A stretch of DNA of 64,000 nucleotides from Aquabacterium sp. (GTDB taxonomy: Bacteria > Pseudomonadota > Gammaproteobacteria > Burkholderiales > Burkholderiaceae_C), in assembly GCA_030654395.1 (NCBI GenBank), contig JAURXM010000116.1:124001-188000 (forward strand), in the 5' to 3' direction. Positions 9,013-19,612 of the stretch are shown in pieces (position 1 is the stretch's first letter; the number at the start of each line of letters is the position of its first letter). Position numbers and translations under genes: made by a program. Under the pieces are notes generated by a model. That model worked only from the letters and a program-made list of their open reading frames with translations, had not been told where the DNA came from and searched no databases.

Positions 9013-10737
9013 ATGCACTATCTACGTGACCTCACCGTGCTGATCCTGGGTCTAGGCGACTCCGGCTTGGCCATGGCGCGCTGGTGCGCCCGGTGCGGAG
9101 CCCATGTGCGTGTCGCTGATACGCGGGAGGCCCCTCCGCAAGCGGCTACCTTGGCGCACGATGTGCCTGGTGCCACCTTGCACGTGGGCTTGGATGTGGG
9201 CTTGTTGGACGGTGTGAACCTGGTGCTCAAGAGCCCTGGCTTGGCACCCAATGCGGTGGACGTGGCAGCGCTGCTTTCACAAGCAGATGAGCGGGGCATC
9301 CCGGTTCGCGCAGAGCTGTCCCTGTTTGCGTCGGCGCTGGCTGATCTCAAGGCAGACATGGGCTATGCGCCCAAGGTGCTGGCCATCACAGGCACGAATG
9401 GCAAAACCACCACGACCTCGCTGACAGCCAAGTTGATCGAGCGTGCGGGCTTGCGCGTGGTGATGGCTGGCAACATTGGCCCTGCGATGCTGGACACTTT
9501 GCGTTTGGCCTTGGAACAAGAGCCTACACCGCTGTTGTTCGACGAGGCCGCGGTCAGTGCCGTTGATGTGGTTGATGACAGCGCGGACAGCCCTGATGTG
9601 GATCAGGATGCTGACGATGCCCCCCCACTCGACGAGAGCGATATCGATGCGCCTTTGATTGAGTTGGCGCCACCTGCACCTCGTGCGCGGACCTTCGAGG
9701 TCTTGCCAGAGGTTTGGGTGTTGGAGTTGTCCAGCTTCCAGCTGGATGGCGTGAGCAATTTCGAGCCTGATGCGGCTGTGGTGCTCAACGTGACGCAAGA
9801 TCATTTGGACTGGCACGGCACGATGGCCGCCTACGCGCAAGCCAAGGCCAGAATTTATGGTCAACGCGCCATCATGGTCATCAACCAAGACGACGACACC
9901 GTGGCGGCCATGCTGCCTCCACCTGAGATGATCAAGTCGGGTGTGCGTGGTCGCGCGGCGAAAATGGTGGGACGTCAGGTGGTGTACTTTGGCTTGGGCG
10001 CACCAAGGCGCCCGGGCGACTTTGGTTTGGTGACCGAATCGGGTATGGCTTGGCTGATGCGCGCCATGGCCTCGGACCCGACGATCAAGCGCAAAAAAGG
10101 CGAGCAAGAAGAGATCTTGCTTCAGCGTCTGATGCCCGCTGATGCGCTGCGCATCCGTGGCCGCCATAACGCCTCCAACGCGCTGGCCGCTTTGGCCTTG
10201 GCGACGGCCATCGATTGCCCGCTGGGGCCGATGTTGCATGGCCTGCGCGAATACCGTGGTGAGCCCCATCGTGTGGAGCCCGTCGCCAATGTGGGCGGCA
10301 TCGATGCCATCGACGACAGCAAGGGCACCAATGTGGGTGCGACCGTAGCGGCCTTGCAGGGTCTGGGGCCGGATATGTCACCCGGTAAATTGGTGATCAT
10401 TTTGGGTGGTGATGGCAAGGGACAAGATTTCTCGCCTTTGGCCGATCCGGTTGGCCGCTTCACGCGTGCTGTCGCGTTGATTGGCCGCGATGCCTTGGCG
10501 CTTGATGCCGCGCTGTCTGGGGTTCAAACACCGGGCGGAGACACCGTGCCTATGCAACGGCACGACAGCCTAGAGGCCGCCACCCGTTGGGCATTTGAGC
10601 AGGCTCAAGCCGGTGACGCTGTGCTCTTGAGCCCGGCGTGTGCCAGTTTGGACATGTTCCGCAACTATGGCCACCGCGCAGAGGTCTTTATCCAAACCGT
10701 GCGAGAAATCGCCGCCGACCGAGGGGACATCGCATGA
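9013..10737 (+). CDS. murD: UDP-MurNAc-L-Ala:D-Glu ligase with acidic insertion
   Basis: MurD adds D-glutamate to UDP-MurNAc-L-Ala. The protein has an N-terminal Rossmann domain (LGLGDSG near 13-19), ATP loop GTNGKT at 127-132, the LELSSFQLD block, and an [10 protein letters not shown] block. At 574 residues it is far longer than E. coli MurD (438). Part of the excess is a strongly acidic, low-complexity stretch at about residues 176-226, inserted just before LELSSFQL. All catalytic motifs remain, so it should be active. It follows mraY by 15 bp and overlaps ftsW by 4 bp. Confidence 0.95.
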   Translation: MHYLRDLTVLILGLGDSGLAMARWCARCGAHVRVADTREAPPQAATLAHDVPGATLHVGLDVGLLDGVNLVLKSPGLAPNAVDVAALLSQADERGIPVRAELSLFASALADLKADMGYAPKVLAITGTNGKTTTTSLTAKLIERAGLRVVMAGNIGPAMLDTLRLALEQEPTPLLFDEAAVSAVDVVDDSADSPDVDQDADDAPPLDESDIDAPLIELAPPAPRARTFEVLPEVWVLELSSFQLDGVSNFEPDAAVVLNVTQDHLDWHGTMAAYAQAKARIYGQRAIMVINQDDDTVAAMLPPPEMIKSGVRGRAAKMVGRQVVYFGLGAPRRPGDFGLVTESGMAWLMRAMASDPTIKRKKGEQEEILLQRLMPADALRIRGRHNASNALAALALATAIDCPLGPMLHGLREYRGEPHRVEPVANVGGIDAIDDSKGTNVGATVAALQGLGPDMSPGKLVIILGGDGKGQDFSPLADPVGRFTRAVALIGRDALALDAALSGVQTPGGDTVPMQRHDSLEAATRWAFEQAQAGDAVLLSPACASLDMFRNYGHRAEVFIQTVREIAADRGDIA

Positions 10738-12008
10738 GCGAAGTGGACTCTCGTCCCCACATCTTCGCTGCTTTGCTGGCGGCCGTGCGCACGCGTTTTG
10801 GTCAGCGCGGTGATGCGGGCGCGCCCTTGCCCGTGCGGGATTTTGTCAACGTCAGCAATGCGCAGCGGTCCAAGGTCATGGGCTTTGACCAGCCGCTGGT
10901 CTGGGGCACGTTGGCGCTGCTGCTCATGGGCTTGGTGATGGTGTACTCCGCCACCATCGGTCTGCCAGATAGTCCCCGTTTCGCGAACTACAGCCCGCAT
11001 TTCTTCGTGGTGCGCCACCTGACGGCTATCGTGCTTGCGGTGTGCGTGTCTGCCGTGGTCACGCAAATTCCCATGGCCACGTGGGAGCGCATGGCGCCGT
11101 GGATATTCGTCGCCTCGTTGATCTTGTTGGTGCTCGTATTGATCCCACACGTGGGCAAAGTGGTCTACGGTGCGCGCCGTTGGTTGCCCTTGGGGATCAT
11201 GAACTTCCAGCCCTCGGAGCTGGCCAAGCTCGCCATCGTTTTGTATGCATCGGACTACATGGTCCGCAAGATGGATGTCAAGGAGCACTTCTTTCGCGCC
11301 GTTGCGCCGATGGCGGTCGCGGTGGGTGTCGTGGGCTTGCTGCTGTTGGCCGAGCCTGATATGGGTGCGTTCATGGTCATCGCCACGATCGCCATGAGCA
11401 TCTTGTTTTTAGGCGGTGTCAATGGCCGCATGTTCTTCCTGATCACGGCGGTTTTGCTGGGTGCCTTTAGCCTGATGGTGAGCTTGAGCCCCTGGCGGCG
11501 TGAGCGCATCTTTGCCTACCTAGACCCTTGGTCTGAGAAAAACGCTTTAGGCAAGGCCTACCAGTTGACCCACTCTTTGATCGCCTTTGGTCGGGGTGAA
11601 ATTTTTGGTGAGGGCTTGGGCTCAAGCATTGAAAAGCTGCACTACCTGCCAGAGGCACACACCGACTTCTTGCTGGCCGTGATCGGCGAAGAGCTTGGAT
11701 TCATCGGCGTGGCCGCGGTGATCTTGGCCTTCTTTTGGTTGGTGGTTCGTTTGTTCAATATCGGGCGTCAAGCGATCGCCTTAGACCGCGTGTTCTCTGG
11801 TCTCGTCGCCCAAGGCGTGGCGGTGTGGATGGGCGGGCAGGCCTTCATCAACATGGGCGTGAACTTGGGTGTTCTGCCAACCAAGGGCTTGACCTTGCCT
11901 TTGATGAGCTTTGGTGGTTCGGGCGTGATGCTCAACTGCATCGCATTGGCGATTTGTCTGCGTGTGGACATCGAAAACCGCCAACTCATGAGAGGGGGGC
12001 GCGCATGA
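10734..12008 (+). CDS. ftsW: Septal peptidoglycan glycosyltransferase FtsW
   Basis: FtsW is the SEDS-family membrane glycosyltransferase that polymerises lipid II with FtsI. The 424-residue product has a cytoplasmic N-terminus of about 50 residues and then about ten membrane segments, with SEDS landmarks such as [20 protein letters not shown], the [18 protein letters not shown] loop, and MSFGGSG near the end. The ATG at 10734 overlaps the murD stop (ATGA); longer in-frame starts would lie inside murD. The stop overlaps the murG start. Confidence 0.96.
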   Translation: MSEVDSRPHIFAALLAAVRTRFGQRGDAGAPLPVRDFVNVSNAQRSKVMGFDQPLVWGTLALLLMGLVMVYSATIGLPDSPRFANYSPHFFVVRHLTAIVLAVCVSAVVTQIPMATWERMAPWIFVASLILLVLVLIPHVGKVVYGARRWLPLGIMNFQPSELAKLAIVLYASDYMVRKMDVKEHFFRAVAPMAVAVGVVGLLLLAEPDMGAFMVIATIAMSILFLGGVNGRMFFLITAVLLGAFSLMVSLSPWRRERIFAYLDPWSEKNALGKAYQLTHSLIAFGRGEIFGEGLGSSIEKLHYLPEAHTDFLLAVIGEELGFIGVAAVILAFFWLVVRLFNIGRQAIALDRVFSGLVAQGVAVWMGGQAFINMGVNLGVLPTKGLTLPLMSFGGSGVMLNCIALAICLRVDIENRQLMRGGRA

Positions 12009-13120
12009 GCACCGTCGCACGTCACCTCGTGATCATGGCTGCGGGCACGGGTGGGCACATCATGCCCGGCTTGGCTGTGGCTGATGAAATGAAGCGGCGC
12101 GGCTGGACCGTCAGCTGGCTGGGGACGCTCACGGGCATGGAGAACCGCTTGGTGCCTCCCACAGGCATCCCGCTCGACACCATTGCTTTTAATGGCCTGC
12201 GCGGCAAGAACTTCAAAGACACGCTGTTCGGTGGCCTGCGTCTGCTCAAGGCGTTTGTGGATTGCTGGCGCATCCTCCAAAAACGCCAAGCCAACGCCGT
12301 GCTCGGTATGGGCGGCTACGTGTGTTTTCCAGGGGGACTGATGGGTGTGGCGCGCGGCTTGCCCTTGGTCATGGTCAATGCCGATGCGGGCTTGCTTTTG
12401 AGCAACCGAGCCCTCTTGCCCATCACCGATGTCCTAGCCTGTGGTTTTGATGGCCCTGCGGCACAACACAAAGTGGCACGCGTGACAGGCAACCCCGTGC
12501 GGGCTGAGATCGAGGCCATCGCCCCCCCTGCACAGCGCTTTGCTGGCCGAACAGGCCCCTTGCGTGTGCTGGTCGTGGGCGGCAGCCTAGGCGCCCGTGC
12601 GATCAATGATGTGGTGCCACAAGCATTGGCAGGCATGCCTGATGGCAAGCGTCCGCTGATCACACACCAAACCGGCATGGCCAACTTCGACGAGGTCAAA
12701 GCGGCGTACGTCAAGGCCGGGCTGGATCCCGCTCGCGACGTTGAACTGCTGCCCTTTATCAACAACATGGCGCAGCGCTTGGCCGACTGCGACGTGATCA
12801 TTGGCCGGGCAGGCGCCATCACGGTCAGCGAGTTGTGCGCCGCTGGCGTACCGAGCATCTTGGTGCCGCTGGTGGTATCGACAACTGCCCATCAGCGTGA
12901 CAACGCGCTCTATATGGCCACGCATGGTGCGGCCATCCACCTGCCCCAATCTGAGTTGAACGCAGCCTCTTTGGCTCGCAACCTGGAAAGCTTGCACCGC
13001 GTCGGGCTGACTGCGATGGCCATCAAGGCGCGCGGCTTAGCCCAATTGAAGTCGGCCGCAGCCGTGGCGGACGCCATCGAGCAGCACACGAAACCCCTAA
13101 CAGCAAGAGCGTCCAAATGA
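12005..13120 (+). CDS. murG: UDP-GlcNAc:lipid I GlcNAc transferase MurG
   Basis: MurG converts lipid I to lipid II on the cytoplasmic face of the inner membrane. The 371-residue product is a GT-B glycosyltransferase: [13 protein letters not shown] near the N-terminus is the first glycine loop, GGSLGAR is the second, and [18 protein letters not shown] is the UDP-GlcNAc-binding signature. The ATG at 12005 lies in an ATGA overlap with ftsW and is followed directly by a conserved N-terminus, so the upstream in-frame extension is rejected. Confidence 0.97.
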   Translation: MSTVARHLVIMAAGTGGHIMPGLAVADEMKRRGWTVSWLGTLTGMENRLVPPTGIPLDTIAFNGLRGKNFKDTLFGGLRLLKAFVDCWRILQKRQANAVLGMGGYVCFPGGLMGVARGLPLVMVNADAGLLLSNRALLPITDVLACGFDGPAAQHKVARVTGNPVRAEIEAIAPPAQRFAGRTGPLRVLVVGGSLGARAINDVVPQALAGMPDGKRPLITHQTGMANFDEVKAAYVKAGLDPARDVELLPFINNMAQRLADCDVIIGRAGAITVSELCAAGVPSILVPLVVSTTAHQRDNALYMATHGAAIHLPQSELNAASLARNLESLHRVGLTAMAIKARGLAQLKSAAAVADAIEQHTKPLTARASK

Positions 13121-14532
13121 AGCACGCCGTCAAACACATCCATTTCGTCGGCATCGGTGGTGCAGGCATGAGCGGCATCGCCGAGATCCTGCACAACCTA
13201 GGCTACAGCGTCTCAGGCTCAGATCAAGCCAGCAGCGCCACATCCCGGCGGCTGGCATCCCTGGGCATCGTCGTGCATGTTGGGCATGAAGCCGCCCACA
13301 TCGACGGTGCGGAAGCGGTGGTCACCTCTACCGCAGTGAAGAGCGACAACCCTGAGGTGATCGCCGCCCGCGCCAAGCGCATCCCGGTTGTGCCACGTGC
13401 CGTGATGCTGGCCGAGTTGATGCGCCTGCGCAAAGGCATTGCGATTGCGGGCACCCACGGCAAGACCACCACCACCTCGTTGGTGACCTCGATACTGGCC
13501 GAGGCCGGTGTGGACCCCACCTTCGTGATTGGCGGCAAGCTCAACAGTGCGGGCGCCAACTCTGCGCTGGGCAAAGGCGAGTACATCGTGGTCGAGGCCG
13601 ATGAGTCGGACGCGTCCTTCTTGAATCTGCTGCCCATCTTGTCGGTCGTCACCAACATTGACGCCGACCACATGGACACCTACGGCCATGATTTTGCCAA
13701 GCTGAAACAGGCCTTTGTTGATTTCTTGCACCGCATGCCGTTTTACGGGTCGGCCATTTTGTGTGGTGATGACCCGGGCGTGCGCTCGATCATCCCGCTG
13801 ATCTCGCGCCCCGTGATCACCTATGGCTTTGGTGAAGACGCGCAAGTGCGTGCGGTTGACGTAGAGGCCCTCGTTGGTGGGCAAATGCGCTTCGTGGTGC
13901 AGCGGCGCAACGGCGTGGTCATGCCTGACATCCAAGTCACGCTGAATCTGCCCGGCGTGCACAACGTGCTCAATGCTTTGGCTGCGATCGCCGTGGCCAC
14001 CGAAATTGAATTAGCGGATGAGCCCATCATCAAAGCGCTGGGTGAGTTCACCGGTGTGGGCAGGCGCTTCCAGCGTTATGGCGAGTTCAAGTCCAGCGAT
14101 GGTGGCCAGTTCACTTTGATTGACGACTACGGTCACCACCCTGTTGAGATGGCCGCGGTCATCAGCGCGGCGCGCGGTGCTTTCCCTGGGCGGCGTTTGG
14201 TGTTGGCCTTTCAGCCGCATCGCTACACACGCACGCGAGACTGCTTTGAAGACTTCGTCAAAGTATTGGGCACATCCGATGCCGTTTTGCTGACCGAGGT
14301 GTATGCCGCTGGCGAGTCACCCATCGTGGCTGCAGACGGTCGCGCCTTGACACGCGCTGTGCGTGTCGCTGGGAAGATTGAGCCCATCTTCGTCGACGAT
14401 GTAACCGAGTTGCCCCAAGCAATTGCGCAGAACGCGCGCAGCGGTGATGTGGTCATTTGCATGGGCGCGGGCACCATCGGCACCGTCGCGGCCCAAGTGG
14501 CTGAATTGTTCAAGAGCGAGACACCAGCATGA
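13117..14532 (+). CDS. murC: UDP-MurNAc:L-alanine ligase MurC
   Basis: MurC adds L-alanine as the first amino acid of the peptide stem. The 471-residue protein begins with a nucleotide-binding loop ([12 protein letters not shown]), carries ATP loop GTHGKT at 112-117 with the His typical of MurC, then ADESD and NIDADHMD blocks and DDYGHHPVE in the last third. Length and motif order match the family. It shares ATGA overlaps with murG before it and ddlB after it. Confidence 0.97.
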   Translation: MKHAVKHIHFVGIGGAGMSGIAEILHNLGYSVSGSDQASSATSRRLASLGIVVHVGHEAAHIDGAEAVVTSTAVKSDNPEVIAARAKRIPVVPRAVMLAELMRLRKGIAIAGTHGKTTTTSLVTSILAEAGVDPTFVIGGKLNSAGANSALGKGEYIVVEADESDASFLNLLPILSVVTNIDADHMDTYGHDFAKLKQAFVDFLHRMPFYGSAILCGDDPGVRSIIPLISRPVITYGFGEDAQVRAVDVEALVGGQMRFVVQRRNGVVMPDIQVTLNLPGVHNVLNALAAIAVATEIELADEPIIKALGEFTGVGRRFQRYGEFKSSDGGQFTLIDDYGHHPVEMAAVISAARGAFPGRRLVLAFQPHRYTRTRDCFEDFVKVLGTSDAVLLTEVYAAGESPIVAADGRALTRAVRVAGKIEPIFVDDVTELPQAIAQNARSGDVVICMGAGTIGTVAAQVAELFKSETPA

Positions 14533-15503
14533 GTCCATCCCATCTACAGGCCCCTCGCGTGAACCCATCTGATCTGGGTAAGGTAGCCGTGCTGTTTGGC
14601 GGCACCTCGGCTGAACGCGATGTCTCACTGATGTCAGGCTCTGGCGTGCTCAAGGCGTTGTTGTCGCAAGGTGTCGACGCATTTGCGTTTGACCCGGCCG
14701 AGCGCCCGCTGCAAGACTTGCAAGCCTTGGGTGTGGATCGCTGCTTCATCGCCCTGCATGGCCGTGGCGGCGAGGACGGTACCGTCCAAGGCGCCTTAGA
14801 GCTGCTCAAGATCCCGTACACAGGCTCTGGCGTGATGGCATCGAGCATCGCCATGGACAAAATCATGACCAAGCGCATCTGGCGCTTTGAAGGTTTGCCA
14901 ACGCCTGACTGGCGCATGGTCTCCAGTGCGCAAGAGTGCGCGTTGGCCTTGACCGCATTGGGCGCACCCATGATCGTCAAGCCCGCCCGCGAAGGCTCCT
15001 CCATTGGCCTGACCAAGGTGACGGATCAAGCGCAGTGTGCTGCTGCTTATGCAGCTGCGGCACAGCACGACCCTGAAGTGCTGTGCGAGCAGTTCATTGA
15101 AGGCGAGGAAACCACCTGTCCCGTCTTGATGGTCGATGGACAGCCCAAAGCCCTGCCTGTGATCCGCATCGTGGCCCCCGATGGCAAATACGACTACCAA
15201 AACAAGTACTTCTCTGACGAAGTGAAGTACCTGTGCCCTAGCTTGCTCAAAGCAGCAGAAGAGGCGGAAATTCAAAGCCAAGTGCTGCGTGCTTTTAAGA
15301 CGCTGGGTTGCAGGGGGTGGGCCCGCGCTGACGTGATGATCCGCCAGCACGACCGCCAGCCTTTCTTGTTGGAGATCAACACCTCGCCGGGTATGACAGG
15401 GCACTCTTTGGTGCCCATGTCGGCCAAACAGGCGGGCTTGAGCTACGAGCAGCTGTGTCTGCATCTGTTGGCATCTGCCAGCTTGGACAGCGCCCTTCGC
15501 TGA
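14529..15503 (+). CDS. ddlB: D-alanine:D-alanine ligase B
   Basis: Ddl makes D-Ala-D-Ala for MurF. The 324-residue ATP-grasp protein has [16 protein letters not shown] near residues 21-36, [14 protein letters not shown] near 78-91, [11 protein letters not shown] for nucleotide binding, and [17 protein letters not shown] at the end for metal and substrate binding. Position between murC and ftsQ is standard for proteobacterial dcw clusters. Its start overlaps murC by 4 bp. A short gap of 29 bp follows before ftsQ. Confidence 0.96.
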   Translation: MSPSHLQAPRVNPSDLGKVAVLFGGTSAERDVSLMSGSGVLKALLSQGVDAFAFDPAERPLQDLQALGVDRCFIALHGRGGEDGTVQGALELLKIPYTGSGVMASSIAMDKIMTKRIWRFEGLPTPDWRMVSSAQECALALTALGAPMIVKPAREGSSIGLTKVTDQAQCAAAYAAAAQHDPEVLCEQFIEGEETTCPVLMVDGQPKALPVIRIVAPDGKYDYQNKYFSDEVKYLCPSLLKAAEEAEIQSQVLRAFKTLGCRGWARADVMIRQHDRQPFLLEINTSPGMTGHSLVPMSAKQAGLSYEQLCLHLLASASLDSALR

Positions 15504-15532
15504 ATACACAACACAAGGACGATCAGCCCACC

Positions 15533-16384
15533 ATGCAGGCCGCCGCCGCACTCAACAGCCACAGCGAATTCGAGGGGACGCCGCAAGACGTCCTCTGGAT
15601 GAACGCGGCTGCATCGGCGTTGTTGGTGATGGCGATCGGATTGGTGCTGGCTTCTGGCCTGGCTAAGTTGGCTCGCTTGAACTATTTTGATTTGGTTCGC
15701 GTGCAGCTTGAGGGCGACCTGCTGCGCAACAACATGGCCACGGTGCGTGCCAACATCGTGCCGCGCATGCAAGGTGGGTTCTTCAATGTGGATTTGCTCA
15801 AGAGCCGCGAGGTGTTTGAGTCCGTGCCTTGGGTGCGCAAAGCCACTGTGCGCAGAGTCTGGCCCAATGAGCTGCGTGTGGTACTTGAAGAACATCGCCC
15901 TGAAGCCTACTGGCACCATGAAGACCGTGAAGACCAGTTGGTGAACACCTATGGCGAGGTCTTTGACGCGAACCTTGGCGATGTCGAAGACGAGCACCTG
16001 CCCACCTTGGATGCCCCGGCCAACACCAAATCAGGCGAAGCCAAGGCCATGCTGGAGATGTTGCATAACCTGCAACCTCTGCTGGCCCCGATCGGTGACA
16101 TAGATACCTTGAAGTTGACCGCGCGTGGTTCATGGAGTGTCAATCTGGACAACGAGGTGACCATTGAAATGGGCCGTGGCTCAGTGCTTGAGGTGCTGGC
16201 CCGTGTAGAGCGTTTCGTGCGCACCTTGCCCGAGTTCAAGCGTCAGTACGCCGCACCGCTGTATCACGCTGATTTGCGTTACCCGGAAGGCTACGCGGTC
16301 AAGCTGCGTGGCACCACGACACTCCCCGTTGCCGAAGCAGTGAGCCCACCGCGCAGCAACAAATCCCCTTCATCAACCAGATAA
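15533..16384 (+). CDS. ftsQ: Cell division protein FtsQ
   Basis: FtsQ is a bitopic divisome scaffold that joins FtsB/FtsL to late proteins. The 283-residue product has a cytoplasmic tail of about 22 residues, one membrane segment at about 23-45, and a periplasmic POTRA domain (FDLVRVQLEGDLLRNN onward) followed by the beta domain with WPNELRVVLEEHRPEAYW. I chose ATG 15533; an in-frame upstream start would run into ddlB. The C-terminal 20 residues are Ser/Pro-rich and look unstructured. Confidence 0.93.
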   Translation: MQAAAALNSHSEFEGTPQDVLWMNAAASALLVMAIGLVLASGLAKLARLNYFDLVRVQLEGDLLRNNMATVRANIVPRMQGGFFNVDLLKSREVFESVPWVRKATVRRVWPNELRVVLEEHRPEAYWHHEDREDQLVNTYGEVFDANLGDVEDEHLPTLDAPANTKSGEAKAMLEMLHNLQPLLAPIGDIDTLKLTARGSWSVNLDNEVTIEMGRGSVLEVLARVERFVRTLPEFKRQYAAPLYHADLRYPEGYAVKLRGTTTLPVAEAVSPPRSNKSPSSTR

Positions 16385-16397
16385 ATCCACACACACC

Positions 16398-17627
16398 ATG
16401 GCCAAGGAACACAAGGATCTGGTAGTCGGACTTGACATCGGCACCGCCAAAGTGATGGCGGTTGTTGCCGAAATCATGCCCGGGGGTGAGCTGCGCATTG
16501 CGGGCTTGGGTGTGGCACCAAGCCATGGGCTCAAGCGCGGCGTCGTTGTCAACATCGATGCCACAGTGCAGTCCATCCAGCAGGCGCTTAAAGAAGCCGA
16601 GTTGATGGCCGACTGCAAGATCAGCCGCGTGTGGACAGGCATCACAGGCAGCCACATCCGAGGTCAAAACAGCACGGGCATGGTCATCGTTCGGGACAAG
16701 GAAGTAGCCCCCATTGATGTGCAACGTGTGGTGGAAACAGCAAAGGCCATCAACATCCCAAATGATCAGCGCCTATTGCTCGTTGAGCCACAAGAGTTCA
16801 TCATTGACGGCCATGAAGTCAAAGAACCGATTGGCATGAGCGGTGGCCGTTTAGAGGTCAAGGTCCACATCGTGACCGGGGCCCAAAGTGCCGCTGAAAA
16901 CATCGTCAAGTGCGTGCGTCGCTGTGGCTTGGAAGCTGAGCAGTTGGTGCTCAACCCCAGTGCCTCCAGTGCAGCCGTGTTGACCGACGATGAAAAAGCA
17001 CTGGGCGTGGCTCTGGTGGACATCGGTGCCGGTACCACAGACGTGTCGATCTTCACTGACGGATCGGTTCGCCACACGGCTGTCATCCCCATCGCGGGCG
17101 ACCTGATCACCAGCGACATCGCGATGGCTTTGCGCACACCAACCAAAGACGCCGAGGACATCAAGGTGGACTACGGCGTGGCCAAGCAAATGCTGGCAGA
17201 CCCCAACGAACAAGTTGAAGTGCCCGGTCTGGGTGACCGCGCACCGCGCATGCTCTCGCGCCAGGCTTTGGCTGGTGTGATCGAGCCTCGCGTTGAAGAG
17301 ATTTTCTCGCTGGTTCACCAAGTGATCCGCGAGTCTGGATATGAAGAATTATTGTCTTCGGGCATCGTGCTGACGGGCGGCTCTGCTGTCATGCCTGGCA
17401 TGGTTGAGTTGGCCGAAGACATCTTTTTGAAGCCTGTGCGCAAGGGGACGCCCTTGTACTCAGGTGCACTGCACGACATGGTGGCCAGCCCTCGCTCGGC
17501 CACCGTCATGGGCTTGCTCGAAGAGGCAAGACTCGCGCGAACGCGCGGGATGAAGGCGGCGCAACAAGCCGGGTCTGTTCAGACCTTGTTTAGTCGCGTA
17601 CGCGATTGGTTTGTAGGTAACTTTTAA
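16398..17627 (+). CDS. ftsA: Cell division protein FtsA
   Basis: FtsA is the actin-like ATPase that tethers FtsZ to the membrane. The 409-residue protein shows the phosphate-1 motif VGLDIGTAKV near residues 9-18, the phosphate-2 motif ALVDIGAGTTDVS, the adenosine motif GIVLTGGSAVMPG, and a C-terminal amphipathic membrane-targeting helix ending VRDWFVGNF. It begins 13 bp after ftsQ and ends 55 bp before ftsZ. Confidence 0.97.
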   Translation: MAKEHKDLVVGLDIGTAKVMAVVAEIMPGGELRIAGLGVAPSHGLKRGVVVNIDATVQSIQQALKEAELMADCKISRVWTGITGSHIRGQNSTGMVIVRDKEVAPIDVQRVVETAKAINIPNDQRLLLVEPQEFIIDGHEVKEPIGMSGGRLEVKVHIVTGAQSAAENIVKCVRRCGLEAEQLVLNPSASSAAVLTDDEKALGVALVDIGAGTTDVSIFTDGSVRHTAVIPIAGDLITSDIAMALRTPTKDAEDIKVDYGVAKQMLADPNEQVEVPGLGDRAPRMLSRQALAGVIEPRVEEIFSLVHQVIRESGYEELLSSGIVLTGGSAVMPGMVELAEDIFLKPVRKGTPLYSGALHDMVASPRSATVMGLLEEARLARTRGMKAAQQAGSVQTLFSRVRDWFVGNF

Positions 17628-17682
17628 AACCTACACGGCACACAATTTAATTGGCAACTGCTTGATAAGAGAGAGGTACGAC

Positions 17683-18927
17683 ATGGCAATCGAGATGATC
17701 GAAAACTTCGACATGGGCACACAGATCAAGGTGATCGGTGTAGGTGGCGGCGGCGGTAACGCGGTCGAGCACATGATCGCTCAAGGGGTTCAGGGCGTGC
17801 AGTTCATCTGCGCGAACACGGACTCACAGGCGCTGCTGCGCTCCAGTGCAGAGATGCAGCTGCAGCTGGGCGGCTCCGGTCTGGGTGCGGGCGCCAAGCC
17901 TGAAGCGGGCAAAGCTGCGGCTGAGCAAGCTGAAGAGCAGATCCGCACCGCGCTCGATGGTGCGCACATGGTGTTCATCACCGCAGGCATGGGCGGCGGG
18001 ACCGGCACCGGTGCAGCGCCTGTGATTGCGCGTGTCGCCAAAGAGATGGGCATCTTGACCGTCGGCGTGGTCACCAAGCCTTTTGAGTTCGAGGGCAACC
18101 GCCGCATGAAGCAAGCCGATGCGGGCTTGGCTGAACTCGAAGCCAATGTGGACTCCTTGATCGTTGTGCTCAACGAGAAGCTGCTTGAAGTACTGGGCGA
18201 TGACATCACCCAGGAAGAAGCGTTCTCCAAGGCCAACGATGTGCTGAAAAATGCCGTGGGCGGCATAAGCGACATCATCCACATACCCGGCTTGGTGAAC
18301 GTCGACTTTGAAGACGTCAAGACGGTGATGAGCGAGCCAGGCAAGGCCATGATGGGCACTGCCCAAGCTGGCGGCCCGGACCGCGCCACGAAGGCTGCTG
18401 AAGCCGCTGTGGCCTGCCCTTTGCTCGAAGGCATTGATCTGTCTGGCGCACGTGGCGTGTTGGTGTTGATCGCCGCAGGCAAGACCAGCTTCAAGCTGAG
18501 CGAGTCGCGCAACGCCATGAACACCATCCGCCGCTATGCAGCGGAAGATGCGCATGTCATATACGGCACGGCTTACGACGAAAGCTTGGGCGACCAGTTG
18601 CGCGTCACCGTGATCGCCACCGGCTTGAGCGGCGCCGCTAAACGCGCCCAAGCGCCGATGACGGTTGTCCACAGCGCACCGCAGACCCAAGTCTTCGCAC
18701 GCACAGGCACAGACAACATCCCCGTCTTGACGCACCCGATTGCACAGGCTCACGGCCTGTCCTCTCACGGTCACGCCAGCGTAGGTGGCCATGACTTCAG
18801 CGGCATGAACACGCCTAGCGTGTGGCGCAGTGGCCGCACGCAGGCCGCTGCAAAGGTCGATGCCTTGGTCAGCAACGGCATGGATGAGATTGAAATCCCA
18901 GCCTTTCTGCGCAAGCAAGCCGACTAA
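17683..18927 (+). CDS. ftsZ: Cell division GTPase FtsZ
   Basis: FtsZ polymerises into the division ring. The 414-residue protein has the tubulin signature GGGTGTG at 104-110, VIGVGGGGGNAV near the N-terminus, the T7-loop region, a variable linker and the conserved C-terminal peptide EIEIPAFLRKQ that binds FtsA. The ATG at 17683 is preceded by the strong ribosome-binding site AGAGAGAGG, so the upstream TTG is rejected. A hairpin terminator follows, and lpxC, which often comes next in proteobacteria, is absent here. Confidence 0.98.
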   Translation: MAIEMIENFDMGTQIKVIGVGGGGGNAVEHMIAQGVQGVQFICANTDSQALLRSSAEMQLQLGGSGLGAGAKPEAGKAAAEQAEEQIRTALDGAHMVFITAGMGGGTGTGAAPVIARVAKEMGILTVGVVTKPFEFEGNRRMKQADAGLAELEANVDSLIVVLNEKLLEVLGDDITQEEAFSKANDVLKNAVGGISDIIHIPGLVNVDFEDVKTVMSEPGKAMMGTAQAGGPDRATKAAEAAVACPLLEGIDLSGARGVLVLIAAGKTSFKLSESRNAMNTIRRYAAEDAHVIYGTAYDESLGDQLRVTVIATGLSGAAKRAQAPMTVVHSAPQTQVFARTGTDNIPVLTHPIAQAHGLSSHGHASVGGHDFSGMNTPSVWRSGRTQAAAKVDALVSNGMDEIEIPAFLRKQAD

Positions 18928-18943
18928 GCTGGGCTAAAGCCTT

Positions 18944-19171
18944 TTATTGTTGCCAAACTTTGATCCCCCGCGCTATGCCAGGCGCGGGGGCTTTTGGCGT
19001 TTTGGCGCCAAAATCAATCAAGTAACTCAGAAACGCAAGCAAGGCCTCCATGCGTGCTGACAATGCAACCAAGCCCGGATGCCGACTGGCCAGCACCAAG
19101 TCGGCCAGCGTTGACTGCGTAAATTGCCACGCCACAGCTGTCGCCGAGTCCAGCATCCCGACGAGCTTCAT
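18944..19171 (-). CDS. Small hypothetical protein
   Basis: I do not recognise this 75-residue product. It has a hydrophobic central stretch (about residues 33-53) and a Pro/Ala/basic tail. Support for it being real: a GGAG sequence is well placed upstream of the ATG, it lies 20 bp downstream of the ABM-domain gene on the same strand, and its base composition matches its neighbours. Against it: its 3' end contains the ftsZ terminator. It may be a short helical or membrane-associated protein, but no function is claimed. Confidence 0.4.
   Translation of the reverse strand: MKLVGMLDSATAVAWQFTQSTLADLVLASRHPGLVALSARMEALLAFLSYLIDFGAKTPKAPAPGIARGIKVWQQ
18965..18995 (+). terminator. Rho-independent terminator after ftsZ
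   Basis: CCCCCGCGC (18965-18973) and GCGCGGGGG (18982-18990) form a perfect 9-bp stem with an 8-base loop, followed by CTTTT. It lies 37 bp past the ftsZ stop and closes the dcw cluster. It also falls inside the 3' end of the small leftward gene at 18944-19171, so convergent transcripts meet here. Confidence 0.85.
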
Positions 19172-19191
19172 GTGGTCGTCTCCGGTTGCTG

Positions 19192-19512
19192 TTATGGCTG
19201 TTTAGATGTGGGGGGCGTTTGCTTCGGGTATGCGTACTGGCGACCAATCTCCGCGATCTGAACGGAGTATGAGTCGTACCAGCGTTGCTGGCCAGCTTGC
19301 TGTGCCAGCGCATGCTCTGGGTGCGCCTTCCACGCACGGATGCTTTCTTGATCCGGCCAATAGGATAGGGCGACTTCATCGGCACCCTCGGTCAATGCTT
19401 GAAATGACGTGCAGCCAAATTCAGTCAGGGCCAGTTCACGCATCCGTGCTGCGGTGCGTGTGTATTCGGCATCAAGGTGCCGGATTTTGGCGCGGAAAAT
19501 GACAACGTACAT
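19192..19512 (-). CDS. ABM-domain (antibiotic biosynthesis monooxygenase-like) protein
   Basis: The 106-residue product starts MYVVIFRAKI and has the ferredoxin-like ABM fold pattern: strand, helix with RMRELALTEFGC, strand with FQALTEGADEVALSYWPDQESIRAWKAHPEHA (given here only as landmarks near residues 40-70), and a final YDSYSVQIAEI strand. Small ABM proteins are often heme- or quinone-related oxygenases or simple stress proteins, so the substrate is unknown. I chose ATG 19512 because the reading frame upstream shows no conserved features. It is probably co-transcribed with the small gene that follows it. Confidence 0.75.
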   Translation of the reverse strand: MYVVIFRAKIRHLDAEYTRTAARMRELALTEFGCTSFQALTEGADEVALSYWPDQESIRAWKAHPEHALAQQAGQQRWYDSYSVQIAEIGRQYAYPKQTPPTSKQP

Positions 19513-19587
19513 GAGGAGCCCTTTTTGCTGCACAGAATGGCGTGCAGCTTTGATGCGCTGACTATCGCAGATTGCACCTTGACAGAC

Positions 19588-19605
19588 TGTAATCGATTGA
19601 TTACA
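19588..19605. promoter_or_regulatory. Palindromic operator before the toxin-antitoxin remnant
   Basis: TGTAATCGATTGATTACA has perfect 7-bp arms (TGTAATC and GATTACA) around GATT and ends 7 bp before the ATG of the toxin remnant. Helix-turn-helix antitoxins of this class bind such palindromes to repress their own operon. The repeat is seen directly; antitoxin binding is inferred. Confidence 0.65.
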
Positions 19606-19612
19606 TTGGCGC

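Noticed and set aside
11735..12004. Extended murG start inside ftsW
   Set aside because: The extension encodes residues unlike MurG, and the ATGA overlap at 12005 gives a normal N-terminus.
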